Source: Clostridia bacterium (GTDB lineage: Bacteria; Bacillota; Clostridia; Oscillospirales; CAG-272). From it: a stretch of 64,000 nt of DNA. The stretch lies in NCBI GenBank assembly GCA_017540175.1, contig JAFYBN010000089.1, forward strand, positions 1 to 64,000. The letters run 5' to 3'. The notes beneath the pieces are model-generated. The model was given only the letters and a program-made list of their open reading frames with translations. It did no database searches and had not been told where the DNA came from. Below, one piece after another: positions 8,219 to 15,718 of the stretch. Positions within the stretch are counted from its first letter, which is position 1. Every line of letters begins with the position of its first letter. A program made the position numbers and the translations under genes.

Positions 8219-8250
8219 GGAAACCAAGCGGAGTGACCCGCTCGGCTTCC
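8219..8250 (-). terminator. Hairpin between argG and argH, possible attenuating terminator
   Basis: On the minus strand GGAAGCCGAGCGG and CCGCTTGGTTTCC form a 13-bp stem with two G-U pairs and a 6-nt loop, followed by GTTTATTG. The U-tract is poor, so it may be a partial terminator or an mRNA-stability element setting argH below argG. It carries no ribosome site. Confidence 0.5.
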
Positions 8251-8272
8251 GGAATGGGGATGATATTTTTGT

Positions 8273-9493
8273 TCAGTTCCAGTTTTTCTTCGCCTGCGCG
8301 CGGACCTTGATCGGCAGACCGAAGAGGTTGATGAAGCCCGCGGAATCCGCCTGGTTGTAATCGTCGTCTTCGCCGAAGGAAGCGGTCTGCTCGTTGTAGA
8401 GGGAATACGGGGAGGTCACGCCGGCGTTCATGATATTGCCCTTGTACAGCTTGAGCTTCACGTCGCCCGTGACGGTCTTCTGGGTATCGTCGATAAAGGC
8501 GGCGATGGATTCACGCAGGGGGGTGAACCACTGCCCGTTGTAAACGAGCTCGGCGAGCTTGTCGGAAACGATGCACTTGAAATGCGCGGTCTCCTTGTCG
8601 AGGGTGATGGTTTCGAGCGTGTCGTGCGCCTTATAGAGAATGGTCCCGGCAGGGGTTTCGTACACGCCGCGGCTCTTCATGCCGACGAGACGGTTTTCCA
8701 CGATGTCGAGAATGCCGACGCCGTTTTTGCCGCCGATTTCGTTCAGCTTTTCGATCAGGGTCACGCCGTCCGTTTCCACGCCGTCCAGCGCGGTGGGGAT
8801 GCCCTTTTCAAAGTGGATCGTCACATAGGTCGGCTCGTCAGGCGCCTGCTCAGGGGACACGCCAAGCTCGAGGAAGCCCTTCTTGTTGTAATTCGGTTCG
8901 TTCGCCGGGCTTTCGAGATCGAGACCTTCGTGGGAGAGATGCCAGAGGTTCTTGTCCTTTGAGTAGTTGGTCTCACGGCTGATGCGCAGGGGGACGTTGT
9001 GAGCTTCCGCGTAATCGATTTCTTCGTCGCGGGATTTGATGTCCCAGACGCGCCACGGCGCGATGATCTTCATGTCGGGCGCGAACGCCTTGATGGACAG
9101 CTCGAAACGCACCTGGTCGTTGCCCTTGCCCGTGCAGCCGTGGCAGATGGCGTCCGCGCCTTCCGCGAGGGCGATCTCCACGAGTCTCTTCGCGATGCAG
9201 GGACGGGCGTGAGACGTGCCGAGCAGGTATTCCTCGTATTTGGCGTCCGCCTTGAGGCAGGGCCAGATGAAGTCTTCGACGTATTCTTTGCGCAGGTCTT
9301 CGATGTAGAGCTTGGACGCGCCGGTTTTGAGAGCTTTTTCCTCAAGGCCGTCCAGTTCGGTTCCCTGACCGACGTTGCCAGATACCGCGATGACTTCGCA
9401 TCCGGGATAATTCTCCTTCAGCCACGGAATAATGATGGATGTGTCGAGCCCGCCCGAGTATGCGAGTACGATCTTTTTGATTTCTTTTGCCAT
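8273..9493 (-). CDS. argG: Argininosuccinate synthase
   Basis: ArgG condenses citrulline and aspartate with ATP to argininosuccinate. The N-type ATP pyrophosphatase loop AYSGGLDTS is at about residues 10-18, and [13 protein letters not shown] near 120 is also characteristic. I start it at the ATG at 9493 (MAKEIKK, 406 residues, family-typical), preceded by GGAG; an in-frame ATG at 9565 would lie at the -35 region of the promoter at 9537-9565. It heads an argG-argH operon. The AT-rich dyad at 9511-9522, just downstream of the -10, is a candidate ArgR site. Confidence 0.97.
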   Translation of the reverse strand: MAKEIKKIVLAYSGGLDTSIIIPWLKENYPGCEVIAVSGNVGQGTELDGLEEKALKTGASKLYIEDLRKEYVEDFIWPCLKADAKYEEYLLGTSHARPCIAKRLVEIALAEGADAICHGCTGKGNDQVRFELSIKAFAPDMKIIAPWRVWDIKSRDEEIDYAEAHNVPLRISRETNYSKDKNLWHLSHEGLDLESPANEPNYNKKGFLELGVSPEQAPDEPTYVTIHFEKGIPTALDGVETDGVTLIEKLNEIGGKNGVGILDIVENRLVGMKSRGVYETPAGTILYKAHDTLETITLDKETAHFKCIVSDKLAELVYNGQWFTPLRESIAAFIDDTQKTVTGDVKLKLYKGNIMNAGVTSPYSLYNEQTASFGEDDDYNQADSAGFINLFGLPIKVRAQAKKNWN

Positions 9494-9510
9494 ACTGACG
9501 CTCCATGTAA

Positions 9511-9522
9511 TAATATTTATTA
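9511..9522. promoter_or_regulatory. Candidate ARG box in the argG leader
   Basis: On the minus strand TAATA-AA-TATTA forms a dyad 14 bp downstream of the argG -10 box. The centre AAT-n4-ATT agrees with ARG-box cores, but the outer bases do not match well. ArgR is encoded at 18352-18804. Confidence 0.35.
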
Positions 9523-9536
9523 GAACAGTTGACATA

Positions 9537-9565
9537 ATTATACAACAACGGAACATCATTTGCAA
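9537..9565 (-). promoter_or_regulatory. Sigma-A promoter of argG-argH
   Basis: On the minus strand TTGCAA (9560-9565), 17 bp and TATAAT (9537-9542); the leader to the argG ATG is about 35 nt. Confidence 0.78.
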
Positions 9566-9629
9566 TCGGCACCCTACACAAATCCCTTCCCGAACGCCAT
9601 GGTTTTTCCCGCGTAATGCACAGTTTCAC

Positions 9630-9644
9630 TTGGACGGCGTCCAA
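9630..9644. promoter_or_regulatory. 15-bp perfect palindrome upstream of the pdaA promoter
   Basis: TTGGACG-G-CGTCCAA is exact on both arms and ends 13 bp before the sigma-G -35 element. It could be an operator for a dimeric regulator of forespore genes; no binding protein can be assigned. Confidence 0.4.
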
Positions 9645-9657
9645 ATGAAGCATGGGG

Positions 9658-9687
9658 GAATAAGAAAGCGTTCGGCGGGAGATAATA
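9658..9687 (+). promoter_or_regulatory. Sigma-G type promoter of pdaA
   Basis: GAATA (9658-9662), an 18-bp spacer and GATAATA (9681-9687) fit the sigma-G pattern with one change in the -10 (C to G). The leader is about 24 nt and carries AAAGGAGG. In Bacillus subtilis pdaA is sigma-G dependent, which agrees. Confidence 0.6.
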
Positions 9688-9717
9688 GGGCAAGCACGCG
9701 AAAGGAGGCATATCATT

Positions 9718-10626
9718 ATGAAATGGATCACAAGCACGGCGGCGGCGCTCGCACTGTTTCTCGCCATTGACGGCGAGATCTCAGACACGGTCACCGACGT
9801 CGTCAGACAGTTCAGCCAAAAGGAAGAAGAGGAAATCATCGAAGAGGACATCACGCCGAAGCGCGGAAACAGAACGCCGCGCGGAAAGCACGGCTGCGCG
9901 GAGTCCCGATCCCCCGACGGGGATGCCTGCGCCCCAGCCGCGGCGCTCGGCTGGTACTGCCCGCACGAGAAAGACGGCAAACGGCCTTCCGCTCCCGCCG
10001 AGGCAGGGAAGCTCGAGGAACACGGAGCGTATTACCTCGGCAAGGACGAGCCCGTGATCTACCTGACCTTTGACGCCGGATACGAAAACGGAAACGTCGA
10101 AAAAATCCTCGACGTTCTGAAGGACGAAGATGTTCCTGCCGCGTTCTTCATTCTCGAGAATCTCGTATCGCGCAATCCCGACCTCGTGAAGCGGATGGCG
10201 GAGGAAGGTCACACCGTCGCGAACCACACGGCAAAGCACCCCGATATGTCACAGAAAACAAAGGATGAATTCACCGCCGAACTCACCCGGATGGAAGACG
10301 CGTACCGCTCTTTGACCGGGGGCGAGATCGCGAAGTACTATCGTCCGCCGGAGGGTCGCTTTACAACGGAAAACCTCGACTGGGCAAACGAGCTCGGGTA
10401 CAAGACGATCCTTTGGAGCTACGCCTACGCGGACTGGGACAACGACAGGCAGATGCCGCCGGAGGCCGCCGCACAAAAGGTGCTTGCTGGAACGCACAAC
10501 GGGGAGGTCCTTCTTTTGCATCCGACTTCGAAAACGAACGCGGAGATCCTGCGCGGGCTGATTCGAACGTGGAAGCAGGCGGGCTACCGCTTCGGAACGC
10601 TTGACGAGCTGACGGAGGCGAAATGA
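9718..10626 (+). CDS. pdaA: PdaA-type N-acetylmuramic acid deacetylase (delta-lactam synthesis of spore cortex)
   Basis: PdaA removes the acetyl group from muramic acid after CwlD has stripped the peptide, leading to the muramic-delta-lactam that marks spore cortex for germination lysis. The NodB-type deacetylase domain runs from about residue 110 to 300. Seen motifs are YLTFDAGYENGNVEKIL (the usual TFDDG has Ala in place of the second Asp, in the way PdaA proteins vary), the metal pair NHTAKHPD and a YRPPEGRF loop. The N-terminus has a hydrophobic stretch (res 6-16) and then a charged Glu/Asp run. AAAGGAGG precedes the ATG. It overlaps the next deacetylase gene by 4 nt. Confidence 0.88.
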   Translation: MKWITSTAAALALFLAIDGEISDTVTDVVRQFSQKEEEEIIEEDITPKRGNRTPRGKHGCAESRSPDGDACAPAAALGWYCPHEKDGKRPSAPAEAGKLEEHGAYYLGKDEPVIYLTFDAGYENGNVEKILDVLKDEDVPAAFFILENLVSRNPDLVKRMAEEGHTVANHTAKHPDMSQKTKDEFTAELTRMEDAYRSLTGGEIAKYYRPPEGRFTTENLDWANELGYKTILWSYAYADWDNDRQMPPEAAAQKVLAGTHNGEVLLLHPTSKTNAEILRGLIRTWKQAGYRFGTLDELTEAK

Positions 10627-11294
10627 AACCGGTCCGGGCGGGCGTCGTTTTCCTGCTCTGCCTGACGCTCGCCTCTCCGGCATCCGCGAAGGACGCGGTG
10701 TACGACTGCGCAGGCCGGGAAAAGTGCGTCGCCCTGACCTTCGACGACGGACCGCATCCGACCGAAACGGAGGAGATCCTTTCGATTCTCGACGAGTACG
10801 GCGTGAAGGCTACGTTCTTTCTGATCGGCGAAAACGCCGAGCGCTGGCCGGAGCTGGTTGAAAAAGAGATCCGGGCCGGGCACGAGATCGGCAACCATTC
10901 CTATTCCCATCCCGATCTCTCGAAAGCGGACTATGAAACCGTCTGCCGGGAAATCGACGAAGCGGAGCGCGCCGTATGGGAGAACTCCGAGTTCCGCACA
11001 CGGCTCTTCCGGCCCCCCGGCGGGTGCTTCGGGGAAGCGGTCGTCCGCGCGGCGAAGGAGAGGGATTATACCCTTGTCTGCTGGTCGGTGGATACCCGGG
11101 ACTGGGCGCACACACCGACGGATCAGATCGTAAGAAACGTCATGACAAACGCGGAGGGAGGGGACATTCTTCTCTTTCACGATTCCATCGCGGGGGACAC
11201 GCCCACGCCCCAGGCGCTCAGAATCATTCTGCCGCGCTTGATCGGGGAGGGATACCGCTTCGTGACCGTATCCGAGCTGCTCAGAGAAGAATAA
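10623..11294 (+). CDS. Secreted NodB-family polysaccharide deacetylase
   Basis: A 223-residue protein with a signal peptide (residues 1-22, cleavage near ASPASA) followed by a complete NodB homology domain: ALTFDDGPHP near residue 40, the metal-binding GNHSYSHPDLS near 90, FRPPGG near 127 and DILLFHD near 185. Such enzymes deacetylate N-acetylglucosamine or N-acetylmuramic acid in peptidoglycan. The start overlaps the pdaA stop (ATGA), so the two should be made together, probably in the forespore. Unlike PdaA it keeps the canonical TFDDG. Which sugar it acts on is not evident. Confidence 0.88.
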   Translation: MKPVRAGVVFLLCLTLASPASAKDAVYDCAGREKCVALTFDDGPHPTETEEILSILDEYGVKATFFLIGENAERWPELVEKEIRAGHEIGNHSYSHPDLSKADYETVCREIDEAERAVWENSEFRTRLFRPPGGCFGEAVVRAAKERDYTLVCWSVDTRDWAHTPTDQIVRNVMTNAEGGDILLFHDSIAGDTPTPQALRIILPRLIGEGYRFVTVSELLREE

Positions 11295-11297
11295 ACT

Positions 11298-11340
11298 AAC
11301 AGGCTGACGAATCCGTGTTCGGAACGTCAGCCTGTTTCCT
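11298..11340 (+). terminator. Intrinsic terminator after the deacetylase operon, shared with convergent trmO
   Basis: AACAGGCTGACG (11298-11309) pairs with CGTCAGCCTGTT (11325-11336), then TTCCT. The trmO stop codon lies inside the right arm, so the hairpin may serve both directions. Confidence 0.75.
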
Positions 11341-12046
11341 GTCGGAATTCATTCCTCTTTTCGATTCCCGTCACGGTGAGTGTGCCGTCCGAGACGCAAA
11401 AGGAAATCTCGTATCCCGCCCAGGGGAAGCCGTATTCGCGGCCGCCGTCCACGAGATAGGCGGGACGGGGATCCGCAGCGAGAAGGGAACGGAGCGCGCC
11501 GCGGCGGTTTTCGGGAATCTTTTCGAGCAGCGCTTCGTCGATCACCACTTGAAGAGAGTCGTTTTTGACCGCGTCCGAAAAGCCGCCGAGCGCGTCCGGA
11601 ATGCAGTCCGAGAGGGGAAGATAGGGCTTGATGTCGTAAACGGGCGTGTTGTCCGCCATGTCGATGCCGGAAATCCGCAGGGTCGCGCCGAGCTTCGGGT
11701 CGTTTTCGACGCCGAGCAGGCGGACGGCGGAAAGACCGATGGGATTCGGCCGGTTCGGGGAGCGCGTGGCGAATACGCCCACGCGCGTGTTCCCGCCGAG
11801 CCTCGGCGGGCGGACGGTCGGCGACCACGCGCCGTTTCCGGCTCCGGACGCAAACGCCTGCGAGAATCCCCAGAGCAGCCAGAGGTGGGAATACCCCTCG
11901 ATCCCTCTCAGCGCATCCGGGTTGCGGAATGCCTTTTCGAAGACGACGAGTCCCTCCAGTCCGGGCACAAGTCCGCTCTGACGGGGCAGTCCGAATTTCG
12001 ACGGGAAATCCGTGCGGACACGGGCGATCACAGAAAGCTCGTTCAC
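11327..12046 (-). CDS. trmO: tRNA (N6-threonylcarbamoyladenosine-37-N6)-methyltransferase, TrmO/TsaA family
   Basis: TrmO methylates t6A37 of threonine tRNAs using S-adenosylmethionine. The VirR/TsaA-like beta-barrel domain fills the first 150 residues, with GIEGYSHLWLLWGF, RPPRLGGNTRVGVFATRSPNRPNPIGLS and IDMADNTPVYDIKPYLP, all diagnostic. The C-terminal 80 residues match the extra domain of full-length TrmO. The start codon is GTG at 12046 and overlaps the stop of the membrane protein gene (GTGA), so translation is coupled to it. The symbol reflects family membership; a CRISPR-associated function sometimes annotated for TsaA is not supported. Confidence 0.88.
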   Translation of the reverse strand: MNELSVIARVRTDFPSKFGLPRQSGLVPGLEGLVVFEKAFRNPDALRGIEGYSHLWLLWGFSQAFASGAGNGAWSPTVRPPRLGGNTRVGVFATRSPNRPNPIGLSAVRLLGVENDPKLGATLRISGIDMADNTPVYDIKPYLPLSDCIPDALGGFSDAVKNDSLQVVIDEALLEKIPENRRGALRSLLAADPRPAYLVDGGREYGFPWAGYEISFCVSDGTLTVTGIEKRNEFRQETG

Positions 12047-12528
12047 GGTCTGCGGCCGCCCTTCGTGTTCGGCGCGGACGTGCCGCGGCCCGCGTTCTTT
12101 GAAGAGAAAATGTCCTCATAGTCTTCCGGCTTCTGTTTCTTCTCCGCGGAGGACGTCAGTCGGCGAACCAAGTAAACGACCGCGCCGACGATCAGATAGA
12201 GGAGCGCGAAAACAAGGAGCATCTTCGGTATGGAGCCGCCGTCCCGGACGTAGCTGCTGCCGCGGAGCAGGATGAAATAAAACACGAGCATCGAGACGGC
12301 AAAGTGGAGAACGATCCGGAGCGGGGCGTTCAGAAGATCGGAGAACAGGAACAAGAAGGATAAGGCGAGAAAGAAGGAGAACCCGAGCAATCCGAAAACG
12401 ACGGACTGCAGCGTGCCGAGATTCTCGGGATAAACGGAAAGACCGACGAGATACGCGCCGGTGATGAATACCGTATAGAGAACGCACCCGAAGACGAGGG
12501 TGCTTTTGATTTTTGGCCAGAATTTCAT
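12043..12528 (-). CDS. Four-helix integral membrane protein of unknown function
   Basis: The 161-residue protein has four predicted membrane helices (about residues 8-28, 40-62, 70-90 and 103-122) and a basic, Lys/Gly/Arg-rich cytosolic tail of about 35 residues. The pattern (FGCVLYTVF...FLLFLFSDLLNAPLRIVLHFAVSMLVFYFIL) resembles DUF3021-type proteins, but I cannot be certain. GAAAGGAA precedes the ATG. It is upstream of and overlaps trmO by 4 nt. A weak TATACT box on the minus strand (12576-12581) may be its promoter. Confidence 0.7.
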   Translation of the reverse strand: MKFWPKIKSTLVFGCVLYTVFITGAYLVGLSVYPENLGTLQSVVFGLLGFSFFLALSFLFLFSDLLNAPLRIVLHFAVSMLVFYFILLRGSSYVRDGGSIPKMLLVFALLYLIVGAVVYLVRRLTSSAEKKQKPEDYEDIFSSKNAGRGTSAPNTKGGRRP

Positions 12529-12709
12529 GACGTTCCTTTCTGTACGCGGATGCGGGTCCGATCATTGTCTTAAAAAGTATATCGGAAAAAAATGAAAAAA
12601 CAGAGGGGCGGCGGGCAAACTTTTTTTTAACAGTGCGGAAAAAACAGAAAATATGCGGATATCCGGCTGAAAAATGTATAAAATTTACGTGGAAAAGAAT
12701 CCCGATCGA

Positions 12710-12738
12710 TTGACAGAAAGCTGTGAATCGTGTATAAT
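12710..12738 (+). promoter_or_regulatory. Sigma-A promoter of the nusB-recN cluster
   Basis: TTGACA (12710-12715), 17 bp and TATAAT (12733-12738). The leader before the nusB ATG is about 55 nt. The position excludes an in-frame ATG at 12674 as the nusB start. Confidence 0.85.
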
Positions 12739-12799
12739 AAAGGAAATCAGCAACGGACCGCGGCGGCTTGCCGTCTGCGGCGCACAAGGGGAATTTGAC

Positions 12800-13228
12800 A
12801 TGGAAGAAAAAAAGAAGATCACGCGCCGCAGTGAGAGCCGCGAGCTTGCCTTCAAGCTCCTGTTCGCGAAGGAATTCAACAGCGAAGCGGACGCCGACGC
12901 GTTTTACGAAGAGTATCTCGACATCACGGAGGAGCCGGGTTCGTCCTACGCGAAAAGAGTTTTCACGGGCGCGTGCGCGTCTCTGGGTGAGCTTGACGAC
13001 ATGATCGAGAAGGCGGCGGAGAACTGGCGGGTATCCCGCATGTCGGTCGCGGCGCGTTCGGTGCTTCGGCTCGCGGCTTATGAAATGACGGCGGGCGAGG
13101 CTCCGCCGAAGGTCGTCATCAACGAGGCGGTCGAGCTCTCCAAGCGATACGACGAGGAGGCAGCGCCGTCCTTCGTCAACGGGATTCTGAACCGGATCGC
13201 GCGTGAACGGGGACTGATCGAAGAATGA
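12800..13228 (+). CDS. nusB: Transcription antitermination factor NusB
   Basis: NusB binds boxA RNA with S10 (NusE) to promote processive rRNA transcription. The 142-residue all-helical protein shows the usual features: RRSESRELAFKLLFA at the N-terminus, WRVSRMSVAARSVLRLAAYEM around residue 80, and KVVINEAVELSKRY...PSFVNGILNRIAR at the C-terminus. I start at 12800 (MEEKKK) with AAGGGG upstream, since the next in-frame ATG upstream precedes the promoter. It leads a long co-directional cluster; the following gene overlaps by 4 nt. Confidence 0.94.
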   Translation: MEEKKKITRRSESRELAFKLLFAKEFNSEADADAFYEEYLDITEEPGSSYAKRVFTGACASLGELDDMIEKAAENWRVSRMSVAARSVLRLAAYEMTAGEAPPKVVINEAVELSKRYDEEAAPSFVNGILNRIARERGLIEE

Positions 13229-14208
13229 AGCCGCTGTTTCTCGGCGTCGACACAAGCAATTATACCACGTCCGCCGCGCTCGTCGGAGAGGACGGGGAAG
13301 TGCTTCTGAACTGCAAGCTGCCCCTGCCCGTGAAGGAAGGGGAAAGAGGGCTCAGGCAGAGCGACGCCGTATTTCACCACGTGAAGAATCTGCCGACTGC
13401 CGCGCGAGAGGTCCGGGAAGCGCTGAAAAACGCCCCGGAACATCGGCTTGCCGCGGTCGGGTGCTCCGCGACGCCTCGCGACGCAGAGGGCTCCTACATG
13501 CCCTGCTTTCTCGCGGGGCTTTCAAACGCGGAAATGACCGCGGCCGCGGCCGGCATCCCCCTCTACCGGTTCTCCCATCAGGCCGGTCATGTGATGGCGG
13601 CTCTGGTCTCGGCGACGTCCGGCGCGGCAGACGAACGGGAGAAGTATTTGAAAGAACCTTTTCTCGCGTTCCACGTCTCCGGCGGCACGACCGATCTGCT
13701 TTTGTGCGAGCCGGACGACGAGAAAATTCTCAAAATCACCGAAATCGGAGGCTCGCGGGACATCAACGCCGGACAGGCGATCGACCGCACCGGCGTTCTG
13801 ATGGGACTGAGCTTTCCCGCGGGCGCGGCCATGGACAAGGCGGCGTGCGCGTATGAGGGCAGGACTGCGATCCCCCGCATATCGGTCGACGGAACGCGCG
13901 CCAATTTGTCGGGAATCGAGAACAAAGCCCAGCAGCTGTGGGAGAAAACGGGAGACGTCGGCGAAGTCAGCGCGATGACCTTTGGCTTTCTCGCAAGAAC
14001 TCTCGAGGAAATGACGAAAAACGCGCTGAAGCAGCACGGAAATCTCCCCGTGCTCTACGCGGGCGGCGTGATGAGCTCCGTTTTCATCCGGAGAATGCTA
14101 TCCCGGTACGGATTGTTCGCCGACGCCGCGTTTTCCTCGGACAACGCGGCCGGCACTGCCGCTCTTGCCGCGTACAAATGGAAAAGAAGCGGGGAGGGAA
14201 ACATATGA
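13225..14208 (+). CDS. TsaD/Kae1/Qri7-like (peptidase M22 family) paralogue
   Basis: This 327-residue ASKHA-fold protein resembles TsaD, which transfers the threonylcarbamoyl group to A37 of tRNA, but its motifs depart from TsaD. It starts with a nucleotide-binding segment FLGVDTSNYTTSAAL and has a metal pair HQAGH (His118, His122) where TsaD has HxEGH. It also keeps the FHVSGGTTDLLLC and ALYAGGVMSS-type loops, seen here as VLYAGGVMSS. It overlaps nusB and xseA by 4 nt each, so it is a fixed member of this operon. Clostridial genomes often carry such a second copy besides true tsaD. Function unproven. Confidence 0.75.
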   Translation: MKPLFLGVDTSNYTTSAALVGEDGEVLLNCKLPLPVKEGERGLRQSDAVFHHVKNLPTAAREVREALKNAPEHRLAAVGCSATPRDAEGSYMPCFLAGLSNAEMTAAAAGIPLYRFSHQAGHVMAALVSATSGAADEREKYLKEPFLAFHVSGGTTDLLLCEPDDEKILKITEIGGSRDINAGQAIDRTGVLMGLSFPAGAAMDKAACAYEGRTAIPRISVDGTRANLSGIENKAQQLWEKTGDVGEVSAMTFGFLARTLEEMTKNALKQHGNLPVLYAGGVMSSVFIRRMLSRYGLFADAAFSSDNAAGTAALAAYKWKRSGEGNI

Positions 14209-15455
14209 GAACGGTTTCCCGCCTCCCCGGCGCGCTGACCGTGACCGAGCTCAACGAGTTCGTAAAGCGGCTGCTGGACGCCTCGCCGGTTTTGTCCGAG
14301 GTGGAAGTGCGCGGGGAAATCTCGAATTTCAAAAATCACTACGGCTCGGGGCATCTTTATTTTTCGCTCAAGGATGAGATGAGCCAGATCAAGGCCGTGA
14401 TGTTCCGCTCTGCGGCGGCGCGGCTGAAGTTCGACCCCGAGGACGGGATGAAGGTTTCGGTCCGCGGACGGGTCAGCTCCTATCCGCGCGACGGCTCCGT
14501 ACAGCTTTACGCCGATTCCATCGAGCCCGAGGGCGTCGGCGCGCTCTATATCGCCTACGAACAGCTCAAAAACCGCCTTGCCGCGGAGGGTCTGTTCGAT
14601 CCCTCGAGGAAAAAGCTGCTTCCGAAGCTCCCGACGCGCATCGGCGTGATCACCTCGCCGACCGGCGCGGCGATCCGCGATATGATCAACGTGACGGGAC
14701 GGCGCTTCCCGGCGGCAAAGATTCTGCTTTATCCTTCCCTCGTGCAGGGCGCGGAAGCGCCCGCGCAGCTGATCGCCGGGATCAAGGTTTTCAATGAACG
14801 CTGCCCCGTGGACGTCATCATCATCGGCCGCGGCGGCGGATCTATCGAAGACCTGTGGGCGTTCAACGACGAAGGCCTTGCCCGCGCGGTCGCCTCTTCG
14901 CGCATCCCCGTGATATCGGCTGTCGGTCATGAAACGGATTTTACCATCTGCGATTTCGCGGCGGATATGCGCGCGCCCACTCCGTCCGCCGCCGCCGAGC
15001 TTGCCGTGCCGGATACCGGGGAGCTTCGCGGAAAGCTGGAGCATCTGATCGAAAGAGAAGCGGCCATCCTCGCCGCGCGGCTGCAGCGCTGCCGCGAACG
15101 GCTCGGACAGCTTGCCGAACGCCGCGTCCTGACCGATCCCGCAAGCGTCGTCGAGGACAGAAGAATGCTGCTCGACCATCTCACGGACGGACTTTGCCGC
15201 GTGGAAACGAAGCGGCTGGAGAATAAGCGGGCATCTCTGAGAGAAGAAGCCGCCAAGCTCGGCGCGCTCAATCCCTTAGCGGTGCTCTCACGCGGATACA
15301 GCGCGGTTTACAAAGAAGACGGAGCGCTCGTGAAAGAGATTTCGAACCTTACTCCGGGAGAGAGCGCACGCATCGTCACCGTCGGAGGTGCGGCGCTGTG
15401 CACCGTCGACGAGATCATCCCGGACAAGAACGTCGGGGACGCTATCACACAATAA
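14205..15455 (+). CDS. xseA: Exodeoxyribonuclease VII large subunit
   Basis: XseA is the catalytic subunit of exonuclease VII, degrading single-stranded DNA. The OB domain lies at residues 1-100 (LTVTELNEFVKRLLD, GEISNFKNHYGSGHLYFSLKDE). The catalytic core has RIGVITSPTGAAIRDM, IIGRGGGSIEDLWAFNDE, VISAVGHETDFTICDF and ADMRAPTPSAAAE, followed by a helical coiled-coil region and the GYS-type C-terminal domain (LSRGYSAVYKEDG). I chose the ATG at 14205, which overlaps the preceding stop (ATGA); GGAGGG lies upstream. The 416 residues are usual. Confidence 0.96.
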   Translation: MRTVSRLPGALTVTELNEFVKRLLDASPVLSEVEVRGEISNFKNHYGSGHLYFSLKDEMSQIKAVMFRSAAARLKFDPEDGMKVSVRGRVSSYPRDGSVQLYADSIEPEGVGALYIAYEQLKNRLAAEGLFDPSRKKLLPKLPTRIGVITSPTGAAIRDMINVTGRRFPAAKILLYPSLVQGAEAPAQLIAGIKVFNERCPVDVIIIGRGGGSIEDLWAFNDEGLARAVASSRIPVISAVGHETDFTICDFAADMRAPTPSAAAELAVPDTGELRGKLEHLIEREAAILAARLQRCRERLGQLAERRVLTDPASVVEDRRMLLDHLTDGLCRVETKRLENKRASLREEAAKLGALNPLAVLSRGYSAVYKEDGALVKEISNLTPGESARIVTVGGAALCTVDEIIPDKNVGDAITQ

Positions 15456-15460
15456 CGGCT

Positions 15461-15709
15461 ATGAAAGATCAAGATATGGAAAACGAAAAAACAACCTTTG
15501 AAAGCGCGATCGCGCGGCTGGAGGAAATCGTCCGCTCCCTCGAGAGCGGGTCGGCCCCTCTCGACGAGTCCCTTGCTTTATATGAAGAGGGCGTGAAGCT
15601 CGTGCGCTTCTGCAACGAAAAGCTCGAATATGCCGAACAGCGGGTCAAGCTCCTTGTCGAAGGCGCGGACGGCTCCCTCACGGAAGCCGATCTGCCCGAC
15701 AGAGGCTGA
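15461..15709 (+). CDS. xseB: Exodeoxyribonuclease VII small subunit
   Basis: XseB is the small helical partner of XseA. The core FESAIARLEEIVRSLESGSAPLDESLALYEEGVKL is the family signature. Two starts are possible: the ATG at 15461 (82 residues, used here) and the ATG at 15476 (77 residues); neither has a strong Shine-Dalgarno, and coupling to xseA, which ends 5 nt upstream of the first, favours 15461. ispA follows after 9 nt. Confidence 0.92.
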   Translation: MKDQDMENEKTTFESAIARLEEIVRSLESGSAPLDESLALYEEGVKLVRFCNEKLEYAEQRVKLLVEGADGSLTEADLPDRG

Positions 15710-15718
15710 GAGGGCGGC

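Noticed and set aside
9494..9565. Longer argG start giving 24 extra N-terminal residues
   Set aside because: The upstream ATG lies in the -35 box and would not be on the transcript; MAKEIKK at 9493 has a ribosome site and fits the family.
11327..12046. TsaA-family gene as a CRISPR-associated or VirR virulence factor
   Set aside because: No CRISPR repeats or cas genes are present in the window, and the motifs fit TrmO.
12674..12799. Longer nusB start
   Set aside because: A consensus promoter (12710-12738) lies inside the extension, so the upstream ATG is not transcribed from it.
13938..14204. Longer xseA start overlapping the TsaD-like gene by 270 nt
   Set aside because: The extra residues are a frame shadow; the ATG at 14205 has a ribosome site and the 4-nt overlap seen throughout this operon.
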